Positions 9,359 through 17,924 of a DNA stretch of 64,000 nucleotides are shown here, piece by piece. The notes under the pieces are model-generated. The model was not told the DNA's origin. It worked only from the letters and a program-made list of their open reading frames with translations, and searched no databases. The stretch's first letter is position 1; each line of letters starts with the position of its first letter. Both the position numbers and the translations under genes were made by a program. Source of the stretch: Saccharomycopsis crataegensis (Eukaryota > Ascomycota > Saccharomycetes > Ascoideales > Saccharomycopsidaceae); NCBI RefSeq assembly GCF_037102585.1, contig NW_027043821.1, forward strand, positions 744,001-808,000, in the 5' to 3' direction.

Positions 9359-11187
9359 CTTGGCAAAAATTCATCTTCAAACCTCCGTTGTTTTGAAGTG
9401 TTTCCCAGTCTTCCTTATTGACTGTTACCATTATGGAGCATTGACCTCCTTGTCTTTCTTTAACCTTATGCCAATTTCTAATAGATGGAGGGAATTGGCA
9501 TTTGATATTATTCTCTTATTCTATCATCTGTTGTATTTCCTGTCTTGAGAAAGTGGTCAAGAGTCTGTTGTGGCTTACAGCCCAAAGATTGACCTGATGG
9601 TATAGGATTCTAATAAAAGGATCCGAATTTACCACTTTGTATGAAGAGGAAAATTCACTGTTCTTCAAAAAATCTTTCGAACTTGATTGGAATCTAATTT
9701 TCGATGAAATTGTGGTGCCAAGGTTTATGGCATCAGGATACAAGCTCTTGATATTGTTGAGATGTTGTGCCATATTTGAGTTGGAGAAAGCCTCTCCGTT
9801 CTTTTGGACCACCACATATTGTGTTGGCGAAGGTCTTGTGGTACCTTTGAGGGGTTTTGGAGCTATCTTCTTATTAAGCTTCGGTAAAGTGAATGGCTTC
9901 TTTGCCTCAGCTGAGGCTATAGCCCCCAAAAGTTTGGTTTCCAATTTCTTTAGTTCCTTTGGAGTAACTAAATTCTGATCCACTATAGAGTTGACTTTGG
10001 TGTCTGTGGTACTGGATTTATCTCTCAATCCCTTAATTTCTTTCTTGATTACGTTGATGTTGAAGAAATTCTTGTCAACTGTATCTTTCAAACCTTGAAA
10101 AGATTTTTTTTGTGGTCTTGTCTGATATCATTTCATTGCCAATATTTATCAACTGATCTATATTTTTATCATGGGACTTAATTTTCTTGGAATGACTCTT
10201 CACTGTCGTTTCCAAGCTGTTGGATTCTTTTTTAAGCCTAGATATATATGAAGTGATTAATTTGAAGTCTTGGTTTGTGACCTTTGCTTCAGATGTAGTT
10301 TCATTTTCATTCGCTTTGATTGCATCCAAGTTGTTTGAAACGTTGACTGAAAGGTCCTTTAGCCTTAAACCCAAAGTGTCTGATTCCTTTTTGATATCAG
10401 TAATCTGTGATTTGATTGATTTAATATCTTGGGTGGTGTCATTCATAGTTGATGAATTTTTATGTTCATTCACTTTCATTGTCACCATGGATTCTTTAAC
10501 TTCATCAGATAGTTTCTCAATTCTAATTGCGTGGTTCAAAGTATCTTGGTGTCTAAAGTCATTTTCAGTCTTAATGTTTTTTATGATCAAGCCATTTTTT
10601 TCAAGATTGGTTGAAAATTCGTTGATCTTGGATTGGAATTCTGAGTTGATCATCTCCACTTGGTTGGTTTTCTCAGCCAATTTTGTAGCTTGTAGTTCAA
10701 GAGAGGTCATTTTAGCAGACATTTCAGAGTTTGCGGAAACCATTGTGGTATGTTTGTTATCCATATCCTTGGTGTTATTCATCATGGATTCGTTCAATTC
10801 ATTGACTTTAGTCATCACCTCTTCATTTCTTGTTTCAAGATCATCCTTCATTAACTTCATTTTATCATTTTGGTCCTTTACATACTTGTCCGTAGATTTG
10901 GATATCCTGCTGTCAAACTTTGGTTCCAAGTTTTCGAAAACCATCGGGGTCAATTTCGAGACCATGAAGGCAAGGTCGAGTTCATTTTTCATCTCTTGAT
11001 CTTCTGTCTCACTAAAATCTGCATGATCAAGGTTTGTCGGACGCATGTCTTTTGATGATAAATCTGATTGTACTTTGGTAACAGACTCTTTCATTTTCCC
11101 TAAGTCTGTTTCAATATTAACAATCTTGTTATCTAATTCCTGAATAGCAATATCTGGAGTGGTGAATCCACCATCGCTTAAAGGAAT
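8416..11187 (-). mobile_element. LINE-4, 5'- and 3'-truncated non-LTR retrotransposon
   Basis: This minus-strand LINE fragment has an ORF1-like coiled-coil region (11223-9516) followed by the endonuclease domain of ORF2 (about 9358-8416). Its 5' end joins a gypsy-D LTR after LTR base 53, the same landing zone used by the other LINEs here. The 3' side is cut by the solo copia LTR at 8415, so reverse transcriptase and tail are missing. ORF1 is broken by a frame change in an A-run. Confidence 0.78.
9516..10091 (-). pseudogene. LINE-4 ORF1, C-terminal part
   Basis: This continues ORF1 in another frame, about 191 codons. A lysine-rich linker (KPFTLPKLNKKIAPKP) is followed by a more compact segment (YPDAINLGTTISSKIRFQ ... 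DPFIRILYHQVNLWAV) that may be the RNA-binding domain. I do not see a zinc knuckle. Overlap with the upstream frame at an A-run suggests a slippage mutation. A programmed shift is possible but unsupported. Confidence 0.55.
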
Positions 11188-11223
11188 ACCATACCGTTGG
11201 TAACCAGGACTCAACCCAACCAT
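10075..11223 (-). pseudogene. LINE-4 ORF1, coiled-coil part (fused to LTR start codon)
   Basis: The frame runs from an ATG inside the gypsy-D LTR (11223) into the truncated LINE ORF1. From about residue 20 the protein is a long charged helix rich in K, E, N, S and T with leucine/isoleucine heptads (for example LKDLSVNVSNNLDAIKAN). It looks like a coiled coil, as in L1 ORF1p, an RNA-binding trimer. The frame ends after RFERYS at a run of eight A (about 10103-10110 on this strand), and the next frame (10091-9516) takes over. The upstream residues MVGLSPGYQR are LTR-derived. Confidence 0.65.
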
Positions 11224-11240
11224 GATCCAATAATATAACA
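11188..11240 (-). repeat. Gypsy-D LTR fragment at LINE-4 5' junction
   Basis: The first 53 bases of a gypsy-D LTR lie on the minus strand. LINE-4 starts at LTR base 53-54. An A5 stretch (11241-11245) separates it from the next LTR. Confidence 0.8.
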
Positions 11241-11245
11241 AAAAA

Positions 11246-11644
11246 TGTTACAATCATTGTGCAAGGGCACACTAGATTCTGGAATAAAGTGGAGATTACA
11301 GGCAGTATTTTATATCCAAAGAGACTTGTCCTTCCTAAACTAAATAAAGGTCTAAACTAAATAAAGGTCTAAACTAAATAAAGGTCTAAACTAAATAAAG
11401 GTCTAAACTAAATAAAGGTCTAAACTAAAGGAATGTTGAATCCTTATATAAATAAAATGATTAAAACTAATAATGGGGTGTTGGACCCCTTCCCGGAATA
11501 AAGGACTAAAAGATAAGGGGTGGAACATAAGGTGATACCTTGATAAGGTGATACCTCGATGAGGTAATGCCGATCATGGGTTCCGTATGGTACCATACCG
11601 ATGGTAACCAGGACACAACCTAACCATGATCCCATAATATAACA
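11246..11644 (-). repeat. Solo gypsy-D LTR with expanded 17-bp tandem repeat
   Basis: This complete gypsy-D LTR is 399 bp against 331 bp in other copies. The extra 68 bp are four more copies of TAAACTAAATAAAGGTC (about 11335-11428). It is flanked by AAAAA on both sides (11241-11245 and 11645-11649), consistent with a 5-bp target duplication. Confidence 0.85.
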
Positions 11645-11651
11645 AAAAACT

Positions 11652-12061
11652 TGTTATATTACGATGCGACTAGACTAGATGTAGTTAGTCACGGGTTAGG
11701 ATTGATTTAGTAATTACTCTCTGAAGAACCAGAGATCATATATATTGAAAACTTTTCATAATCGACGACTATAATTATATACTAATGGTTATGAGCTTAC
11801 GGTTATGAGCACGTGTATCGTTGCCTATAACCAATAGCTCAAACCATACTACAACAATTCCCCCCGTCAAGATCTTCTATTCAAACTTTGAAAGGAACGA
11901 CCCAACAACGGTTTTCTACTGATAGGAATACTAGAAGAACCATAGAAGTCCTTAATGGTCTCATAGAGGTTCTTCTGTAAACCCAGTGGAACACTATCCA
12001 CAAAAACATCAACCGGGACAGTAAAACAATGACCAGGACGAGCCATCCGAAAGGTAACATC
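11652..12061 (-). mobile_element. Gypsy-G fragment: 3' LTR and end of pol
   Basis: This holds a 205-bp gypsy-G LTR (11652-11856), the purine tract next to it and about 200 bp of the end of the polyprotein gene, nearly identical to 17147-18120. It is cut at 12061 by a copia LTR. It is a fossil fragment. Confidence 0.85.
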
Positions 12062-12376
12062 TGTTGAAGTTTTGTAACCCTAGTTACAGTAGTCATTACT
12101 AATAACAAATACTATCAAACTATCCTTGTTATTATTCTTATTCTTCTTAACTAACTAAATTATATAAAGGACAAACTCAGACTATGGGGGGCATGGCCCA
12201 TATTTATATTAATCTCAATGGGTTCTAGAATGTTCCATGGAATTCTAGAAGGTTCCATAAGTTCTAGAAGGTTCCATAAGTTCTAGAAGGTTCCATAAGT
12301 TCTAGAAGGTTCCATGAGTTCTAGAAGGTTCCATGAACAATGACTAACCACATAACTTTGGATTGCCAACTCAACA
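12062..12376 (-). repeat. Hybrid copia-A/copia-B LTR
   Basis: This 315-bp LTR has a U3 with six HSE-like units and a GGGCATGGCCC region that are copia-A. The last about 90 bp (12062-12150) instead match the copia-B LTR end: TGTAACTAGGGTTACAAAAC, then GTATTTGTTATT... and AAGAATAAGAATAATAAC. The switch lies near the shared TTAACTAACTAAAT segment. Confidence 0.8.
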
Positions 12377-12383
12377 CCCTCTC

Positions 12384-15300
12384 TCAATTCAAAGTCTCCA
12401 TACCACAGAGCCTTCTCAACTCCAAGAATTGAGGGGCAGCAAGACCTTTTGTAAACATATCGGCAATCATAACACCAGTGCTCAAGTACTCCAAATTGAT
12501 AGAGCCAGATCCAATGTGGTCCCTGATAAAGTGAGTCCTGATGTCAATGTGTTTGGTGCGATGATGGAAAGCTGGATGCTTTGCCATCTCAATACACCCT
12601 TGGTTATCATCAAACATCCTCACTGGACCAGTATTGATCCCAAATTCCTTGAACACTTGCATTAGCCATAATGCTTCCTTGACTCCTTCACTTAGTGACA
12701 TGTATTCAGCCTCTGCCGTAGAAAGAGCAACAGTAGCTTGCTTCTTAGATCTCCATGTGATTGCACCATTGGCATATTTGAACACAAACCCAGTAGTAGA
12801 CTTTCTGTCTGACTTATCTCCAGCCCAGTCAGCATCACAGTATCCAAGAAGCTCACCGTTATCATTATTGCCAGCCTCATATCTTATTCCCAAATCTTTG
12901 GTTCCTTTCAAGTATCTTAAAACTCTCTTTGCTGCCTTATAATGCACCTCCTTTGGTTCCTTGAGGTATCTGGATAGAACACCGACGATATAGCTGATAT
13001 CGCTTCTAACAGTATTAGCAGCAAACAATAATTTTCCAACCAAAGATCTGTAAGCTGTGGCATCACAATCCTCAGCACTGTTGTCCACCAAGGTGAGCTC
13101 CTGACCAGCAATAGTAGGCGTCTTATCTGGGTTGCAATTCTCCATTCCAAATTCCTTTAACATAGAGCCAATATAGTCTTTCAAGCTCATGTTAATACCT
13201 CCATTATCTTGCGAGATATTGATACCCAAAAATTTCCTGACTATTCCCAAGTCCTTCATCTTGAAGACATTCATCAATTCACTTTTCACTTTCCTGATGG
13301 CAAAATCTGAGGTACCAGTTATCAATAAATCATCAACGTAAAGCGCAACCATCACAAAAGACTTTTCGGATTTCCTTGAATATAGACAATATTCAGCACC
13401 GTTTCTGACAAAACCAAGCGACGACAAAACACTGTGGATTCTTTCATTCCACACCAAGGGAGCCTGTTTCAAACCATACAAGCTTTTCTTCAATCTCAAG
13501 ACACTGGTTTCCCTTCCTTTAACCACATACCCTTCTGGTTGAGTCATGTATAATTCTTCCTGAAGAGATCCGTTGAGGAATGCAGTTTTCACATCCATCT
13601 GATGAACTGCCATTCCATTCTTAGCTGCAATACTCAACATCAACCTGATAGATTCATAACGCACCACAGGTGAGAATGTCTCATTGTAGTCAATACCCTT
13701 CACCTGTGTGAATCCTCGAGCAACAAGTCTTCCCTTGAAGACTCCGTTATCTTTCTTTGCAAAGACCCAACGACATGTAATTGGCTTTCTTCCTTTCGGC
13801 AACTCGACCAATTCATAAGTGGAATTCTCCTTGTGAGCCGCAATTTCTTCGTCACAAGCGCGCTTCCATTCTGCACTTTCGTTGCTCTTCATGGCTTCCT
13901 TATAATTTCCAGGAACATCACTTCCACCAGCCAAAGCAGCAGCTTCACCAGCCATAAAACAAGAGGCAACATAATTCACAGGTTTGTACTCTAACAACTT
14001 GCCTTCGGCATCATCATTCAGTTCTGATTCCTCATCACAATCACTTGGCTGTTCAACATGTGGCTCAATTTCCGAAACCACCAAGTTGTCATTGCTACTA
14101 CCATTAGGAACAAAAGAAGTAAGCTCTTTTGAGCTACTATCGTTTCTGTATTTCTTCCTTTGTGGTTTCTCAATAGCTATTTCCCTCTCTGAATCTGAAC
14201 TGAATGTATCAGATTCTTGTTCAACTTCTGCCAAGATCCCAAATGGATTTCTTTTAATCAAACCTGTACTTTTCTTGGGTCTAGAACCCGATGATCTTTT
14301 CCTTTTTGTAGCAGTAACCAACTTGAACTCTTCTGAAACCATCCTTGATGGGATTAACTCTCCAGTGGCATCCTCATCATCGTCTATGATTCTCATTTCC
14401 ACGTCTTTGCTTGAGGAAACAGTGGACTCTCTTTCTGAATCATCCAAATCGGAAACCATTCGTTCATCATCAACCGAGATCTCACTTGCAACATCCTCTA
14501 AGTCTGGATCACTTATAACAGGGCCTGGTGCAACGCCACCAGCAAAACCCATACCACCAGAGCTGCTTACCTTAGCAATCTCTCTATCCACATCAGTGAC
14601 TCGCTTCACATCCTGATAGTAATATCTTGACTCATCAAATCTGACCTGAGTCGCCACAATAATCTTGTTGGCAGCAGGATCAAAAATTCTGTACGCACAG
14701 TGATCTCTATCATACCCGAGCATCACTCCAACCTTGGCGGTAGCATCAAATTTTCCATTTCTCAAACTGTTTGGTATAACCACATATGCAAGGGAACCAA
14801 AGCAGCGAAGATGGTCAAGGCCCGGCTTGTATCCATACCAACGACCATATGGTGTGTGGAAATTAATAACGCGGGATGGCGTCCTGTTAATCAAATAAAC
14901 AGCCGTGCGGACACCTTCAGACCAAAACTGAACCGGCATAGAAGCCCCAATAATTAAAGACCTAGTTTTGTCTTGAATTGTCCGATGCATTCTTTCAGCA
15001 ACACCATTTTGATAACTATGGTGTGGCACAGTCAACTCATGGGCAATACCTTTGCTTCTCATGAAATCATGCAACTTTCCTGTAACAAATTCACCACCAT
15101 TATCAGTGCGGATAGTTCCCACGGTAAACTCTTTTCCCTGAGACTTGAACATTGTTTCGGTGTATGTAATAAACTCAATAATCCTGTCAGCACACTCTGA
15201 CTTGTTTTTCAAACACTTGACCTCCACAAACTTGGAATACCCGTCGACAATAGTGAGAAAATATTTGCTCGAATCAATAGACCCATAATTGATTGGGCCA

Positions 15301-16709
15301 CACACGTCCATATGCAACAATTGTAAAGGCTGTTGTGGTTTAGCACCCTTGCCGCTCTTTGGTCTTCTGGTAACCCCTTTACTTGTCAAGCAGCTTTCAC
15401 ATAACTGCACAGAATCTTCACTGTAAAGTTTACCTTTCACCAAATGAAACATCAGATTGAACTTGTTCATAATATTCATACTGGGATGGCCTAATCTCTG
15501 GTGCCACAACCCGCTCTTATCAACACTGTTAAATGCCACACCATCGACACTGGTGTGCAAAGCATAAAGATCACTCATAACTGGATCTTTAACAGCAACC
15601 ACTTTCTTTTCAGGGTACATTTTCACCTTGTTTCCTTCAAATAATAATCTTGCACCATTCAGAGTAGCCTTGGAAACAGAAATCAAATTGGCCTTTGACC
15701 CTGGAACATAATAAGCATCCTTGATTTCGATACTGGTGTTATCACGTAACTTAAACACCGCAGACCCGATACCTTGAACCTCGAGAGAACTACCATCAAT
15801 ACCTGAGATCTCACCAGAAAAGGGACCAATGGTTTTAAACATCTTTCTGTCATTCAAAATATGTTGCGAGGCACCAGAGTCAAAGTACACTCTGGAGACC
15901 CTACCATGCATTCCCATAAATGCATACCAAGATGGTGATGGATTCTTCAGATCACCACCCATTCTCTCCTTTCTAGGAGCCTTGCAATCCTTCTTGAAAT
16001 GACCGGGTTTTCCACAATTGAAGCACTTGTACTGTTTCTTAAAAGCAAACACAGGTTCCAAACCCTCAACACTGGTGGAACCAACCGATTTATCTCCAAT
16101 GATTTCTCTTGTCAAATCTTGGACAAGCCCAATATCAACATTTCCAATAGTCCTGCCATTTCTAGACTCATACGCAGTCATGACTTCCCTGGAAAGAGTT
16201 GCATTAAACCCGGCTTTCTGACCCAAGCTCAAAAACAACGCACACAACACAGTGTTTCCGTCTAATTTGCCAACAGTATTCTTGAAATGATTGAAGGCAT
16301 CAATGAAATTCTCAACGTTTCCGTTGCTAGATTTCAACCACTTAGCGTCAATTAAATCTGAGATAATACCAACAGCATTTGTAACAGTCAATGTACGATA
16401 AGCATCCTTGAGAAACATAAACAAGTTTCTACCAGTACCATCAAATTCGGAAGCCTTAGTCAAAGCAGCGCCTGAGATGCTGTTGAAAATGGCTGTTGAA
16501 ATAATCTCATCCATAGTAGCAATCAATTGGGCAACTTCATTAGCAGTTTCCAGCCCGTCGGTTCCGGTTTCCCCATTGATCAAGTAAGCATGTAAACCAA
16601 GACCTTTCATCTTCATCTTAACACTGATCAAAGTAAACCAATCATAAAAGTTCCCGGAACCCTTCAACTTCTCATCAGCAGCGAACGAAGTGAGAGCATT
16701 TGAACTCAT
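12384..16709 (-). CDS. Copia-A element 2 Gag-Pol polyprotein
   Basis: This encodes 1441 residues with the same length and domain order as the first copy: Gag, CCHC knuckle, protease, integrase, reverse transcriptase with YVDDLLI, and RNase H. Only a handful of residue differences from copy 1 were seen. The ATG again overlaps the half-tRNA primer site. It looks whole. Confidence 0.92.
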   Translation of the reverse strand: MSSNALTSFAADEKLKGSGNFYDWFTLISVKMKMKGLGLHAYLINGETGTDGLETANEVAQLIATMDEIISTAIFNSISGAALTKASEFDGTGRNLFMFLKDAYRTLTVTNAVGIISDLIDAKWLKSSNGNVENFIDAFNHFKNTVGKLDGNTVLCALFLSLGQKAGFNATLSREVMTAYESRNGRTIGNVDIGLVQDLTREIIGDKSVGSTSVEGLEPVFAFKKQYKCFNCGKPGHFKKDCKAPRKERMGGDLKNPSPSWYAFMGMHGRVSRVYFDSGASQHILNDRKMFKTIGPFSGEISGIDGSSLEVQGIGSAVFKLRDNTSIEIKDAYYVPGSKANLISVSKATLNGARLLFEGNKVKMYPEKKVVAVKDPVMSDLYALHTSVDGVAFNSVDKSGLWHQRLGHPSMNIMNKFNLMFHLVKGKLYSEDSVQLCESCLTSKGVTRRPKSGKGAKPQQPLQLLHMDVCGPINYGSIDSSKYFLTIVDGYSKFVEVKCLKNKSECADRIIEFITYTETMFKSQGKEFTVGTIRTDNGGEFVTGKLHDFMRSKGIAHELTVPHHSYQNGVAERMHRTIQDKTRSLIIGASMPVQFWSEGVRTAVYLINRTPSRVINFHTPYGRWYGYKPGLDHLRCFGSLAYVVIPNSLRNGKFDATAKVGVMLGYDRDHCAYRIFDPAANKIIVATQVRFDESRYYYQDVKRVTDVDREIAKVSSSGGMGFAGGVAPGPVISDPDLEDVASEISVDDERMVSDLDDSERESTVSSSKDVEMRIIDDDEDATGELIPSRMVSEEFKLVTATKRKRSSGSRPKKSTGLIKRNPFGILAEVEQESDTFSSDSEREIAIEKPQRKKYRNDSSSKELTSFVPNGSSNDNLVVSEIEPHVEQPSDCDEESELNDDAEGKLLEYKPVNYVASCFMAGEAAALAGGSDVPGNYKEAMKSNESAEWKRACDEEIAAHKENSTYELVELPKGRKPITCRWVFAKKDNGVFKGRLVARGFTQVKGIDYNETFSPVVRYESIRLMLSIAAKNGMAVHQMDVKTAFLNGSLQEELYMTQPEGYVVKGRETSVLRLKKSLYGLKQAPLVWNERIHSVLSSLGFVRNGAEYCLYSRKSEKSFVMVALYVDDLLITGTSDFAIRKVKSELMNVFKMKDLGIVRKFLGINISQDNGGINMSLKDYIGSMLKEFGMENCNPDKTPTIAGQELTLVDNSAEDCDATAYRSLVGKLLFAANTVRSDISYIVGVLSRYLKEPKEVHYKAAKRVLRYLKGTKDLGIRYEAGNNDNGELLGYCDADWAGDKSDRKSTTGFVFKYANGAITWRSKKQATVALSTAEAEYMSLSEGVKEALWLMQVFKEFGINTGPVRMFDDNQGCIEMAKHPAFHHRTKHIDIRTHFIRDHIGSGSINLEYLSTGVMIADMFTKGLAAPQFLELRRLCGMETLN

Positions 16710-16713
16710 AACC

Positions 16714-16996
16714 TGTTGTAGTTTTGTAACTCTAGTTACAAAAGACATTGATAATGTTGTAGTTTTGTAACTCTAGTTACAAAAGACATTGATAACAATA
16801 ATATTCAATAATATTTATTCCCTTGTTATACTTGTTTTACTTGTTAACTATCTAAATTATATAAAGGACAAACTCAGACTATGGGGAGCATGGCCCATAT
16901 TTATATTAATCTCAATGAGTTCTAGAATGTTCCATAAGTTCTAGAAGGTTCCATGAACAATGACTAACCACATAACTTTGGATTGCCAACTCAACA
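16714..16996 (-). repeat. Copia-A 5' LTR region with partial duplication
   Basis: An LTR end of 41 bp (16714-16754) abuts a complete 242-bp LTR (16755-16996) that has only two HSE-like units. The pattern suggests a second LTR joined into the first by recombination. Confidence 0.8.
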
Positions 16997-17062
16997 TAGC
17001 TCTAACATACGTGTTTGTATTATACACTTTTCAGCAACCCAAGTTTCAGAGAGCAAAAAAAT

Positions 17063-17136
17063 TGATTTCGCCCAGGATCGAACTGGGGACGTTCTGCGTG
17101 TTAAGCAGATGCCATAACCAACTAGACCACGAAACC
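17063..17136 (-). tRNA. tRNA-Val (AAC)
   Basis: The gene folds as a standard cloverleaf without an intron. The acceptor GGTTTCG pairs with CGAAATC, the anticodon loop TTAACAC has AAC, and the T-arm is CCCAG TTCGATC CTGGG. It lies between two retroelements: a gypsy-G LTR starts 10 bp upstream (17147) and a copia LTR ends 66 bp downstream. Confidence 0.96.
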
Positions 17137-17195
17137 AACTTGATTTTGTTATATTACGATGCGACTAGACTAGATGTAGTTAGTCACGGGTTAGG

Positions 17196-17273
17196 AAACT
17201 ACATTAAGTAGTTTATGAGATATATAGTTATATAATTAATTAATATATTGAATTTTGTCTTTAAAAAAAAAAA
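17196..17273 (+). mobile_element. LINE-2 tail fragment 1 in gypsy-G LTR
   Basis: This 78-bp 5'-truncated LINE-2 3' end (AAACTACATT...GTCTTT plus poly-A) is inserted after GGTTAGG of the LTR. It is followed by TAGGAT (17274-17279), a repeat of the target. Confidence 0.85.
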
Positions 17274-17279
17274 TAGGAT

Positions 17280-17754
17280 CATGAAGCACCATCTTATTGA
17301 ATGTCCATTGGCCCAGAAACTTTGGAAAAAAATTGACTTGAATATCCCATTAACCTGGCAAACAATCATTACCCCTGCCACCAACATGAACGAAACCAGA
17401 ACGATCGATAGATATCTAGGTTTCCAACGAAAATTATCAAGATTGAAATCCAAAAGGCATTTCAATTGTCATATGGCCGTTGATTCAATGATCTTCTTGC
17501 TTGAAAGCAATATCTTTTAAGCGGAGAAGAAAAAATAGGTGGGGAAAAACAAGAAAATAAAATCAAAAAAAAAAAATAAAACAATTAAAAACCTTAAAAA
17601 CGCATAAAAACATTTTTTCTCAATAATAGGGTTTTTCACCATTAATGGTTTTCCCTTAACACTTTAATTTTCAAACTACATTAAATAGTTTATGAGATAT
17701 ATAGTTATATAATTAATTAATATATTGAATTTTGTCTTTAAAAAAAAAAAAAAA
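17280..17754 (+). mobile_element. LINE-2 3' fragment 2 in gypsy-G LTR
   Basis: This 475-bp 5'-truncated LINE-2 covers the last about 80 codons of ORF2 (from MKHHLIECPLAQKLW to the stop at 17518-17520), the 3' UTR and poly-A. TAGGAT flanks it on both sides (17274-17279 and 17755-17760), giving a 6-bp target duplication. It sits directly behind fragment 1 at the same target. Confidence 0.88.
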
Positions 17755-17924
17755 TAGGATTGATTTAGTAATTACTCTCTGAAGAACCAGAGATCATATA
17801 TATTGAAAACTTTTCATAATCGACGACTATAATTATATACTAATGGTTATGAGCTTACGGTTATGAGCACGTGTATCGTTGCCTATAACCAATAGCTCAA
17901 ACCATACTACAACAATTCCCCCCG

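Larger units (their letters stand above)
12062..16996 (-). mobile_element. Copia-A element 2, coding region whole, LTRs rearranged
   Basis: This minus-strand copia element is internally almost identical to element 1. Its two LTR regions do not match each other. The left one (12062-12376) is a hybrid of copia-A U3 and copia-B end sequence. The right one is a 41-bp LTR start (16714-16754) followed by a second, shorter LTR (16755-16996). Flanking 5-mers differ (ACATC and TAGCT). The interior looks whole, while the ends have been reshuffled by recombination. Confidence 0.88.

Noticed and set aside
10220-10999. 259-codon plus-strand frame rich in Phe, Leu and Ser, like a membrane protein
   Set aside because: It is antisense to the LINE-4 ORF1 coiled coil. 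Hydrophobic composition is expected from complementing Lys/Glu/Asn codons.
16960-17211. 83-codon plus-strand frame across 16960-17211
   Set aside because: It runs through an LTR end, the antisense of tRNA-Val and another LTR, so it is not a gene.
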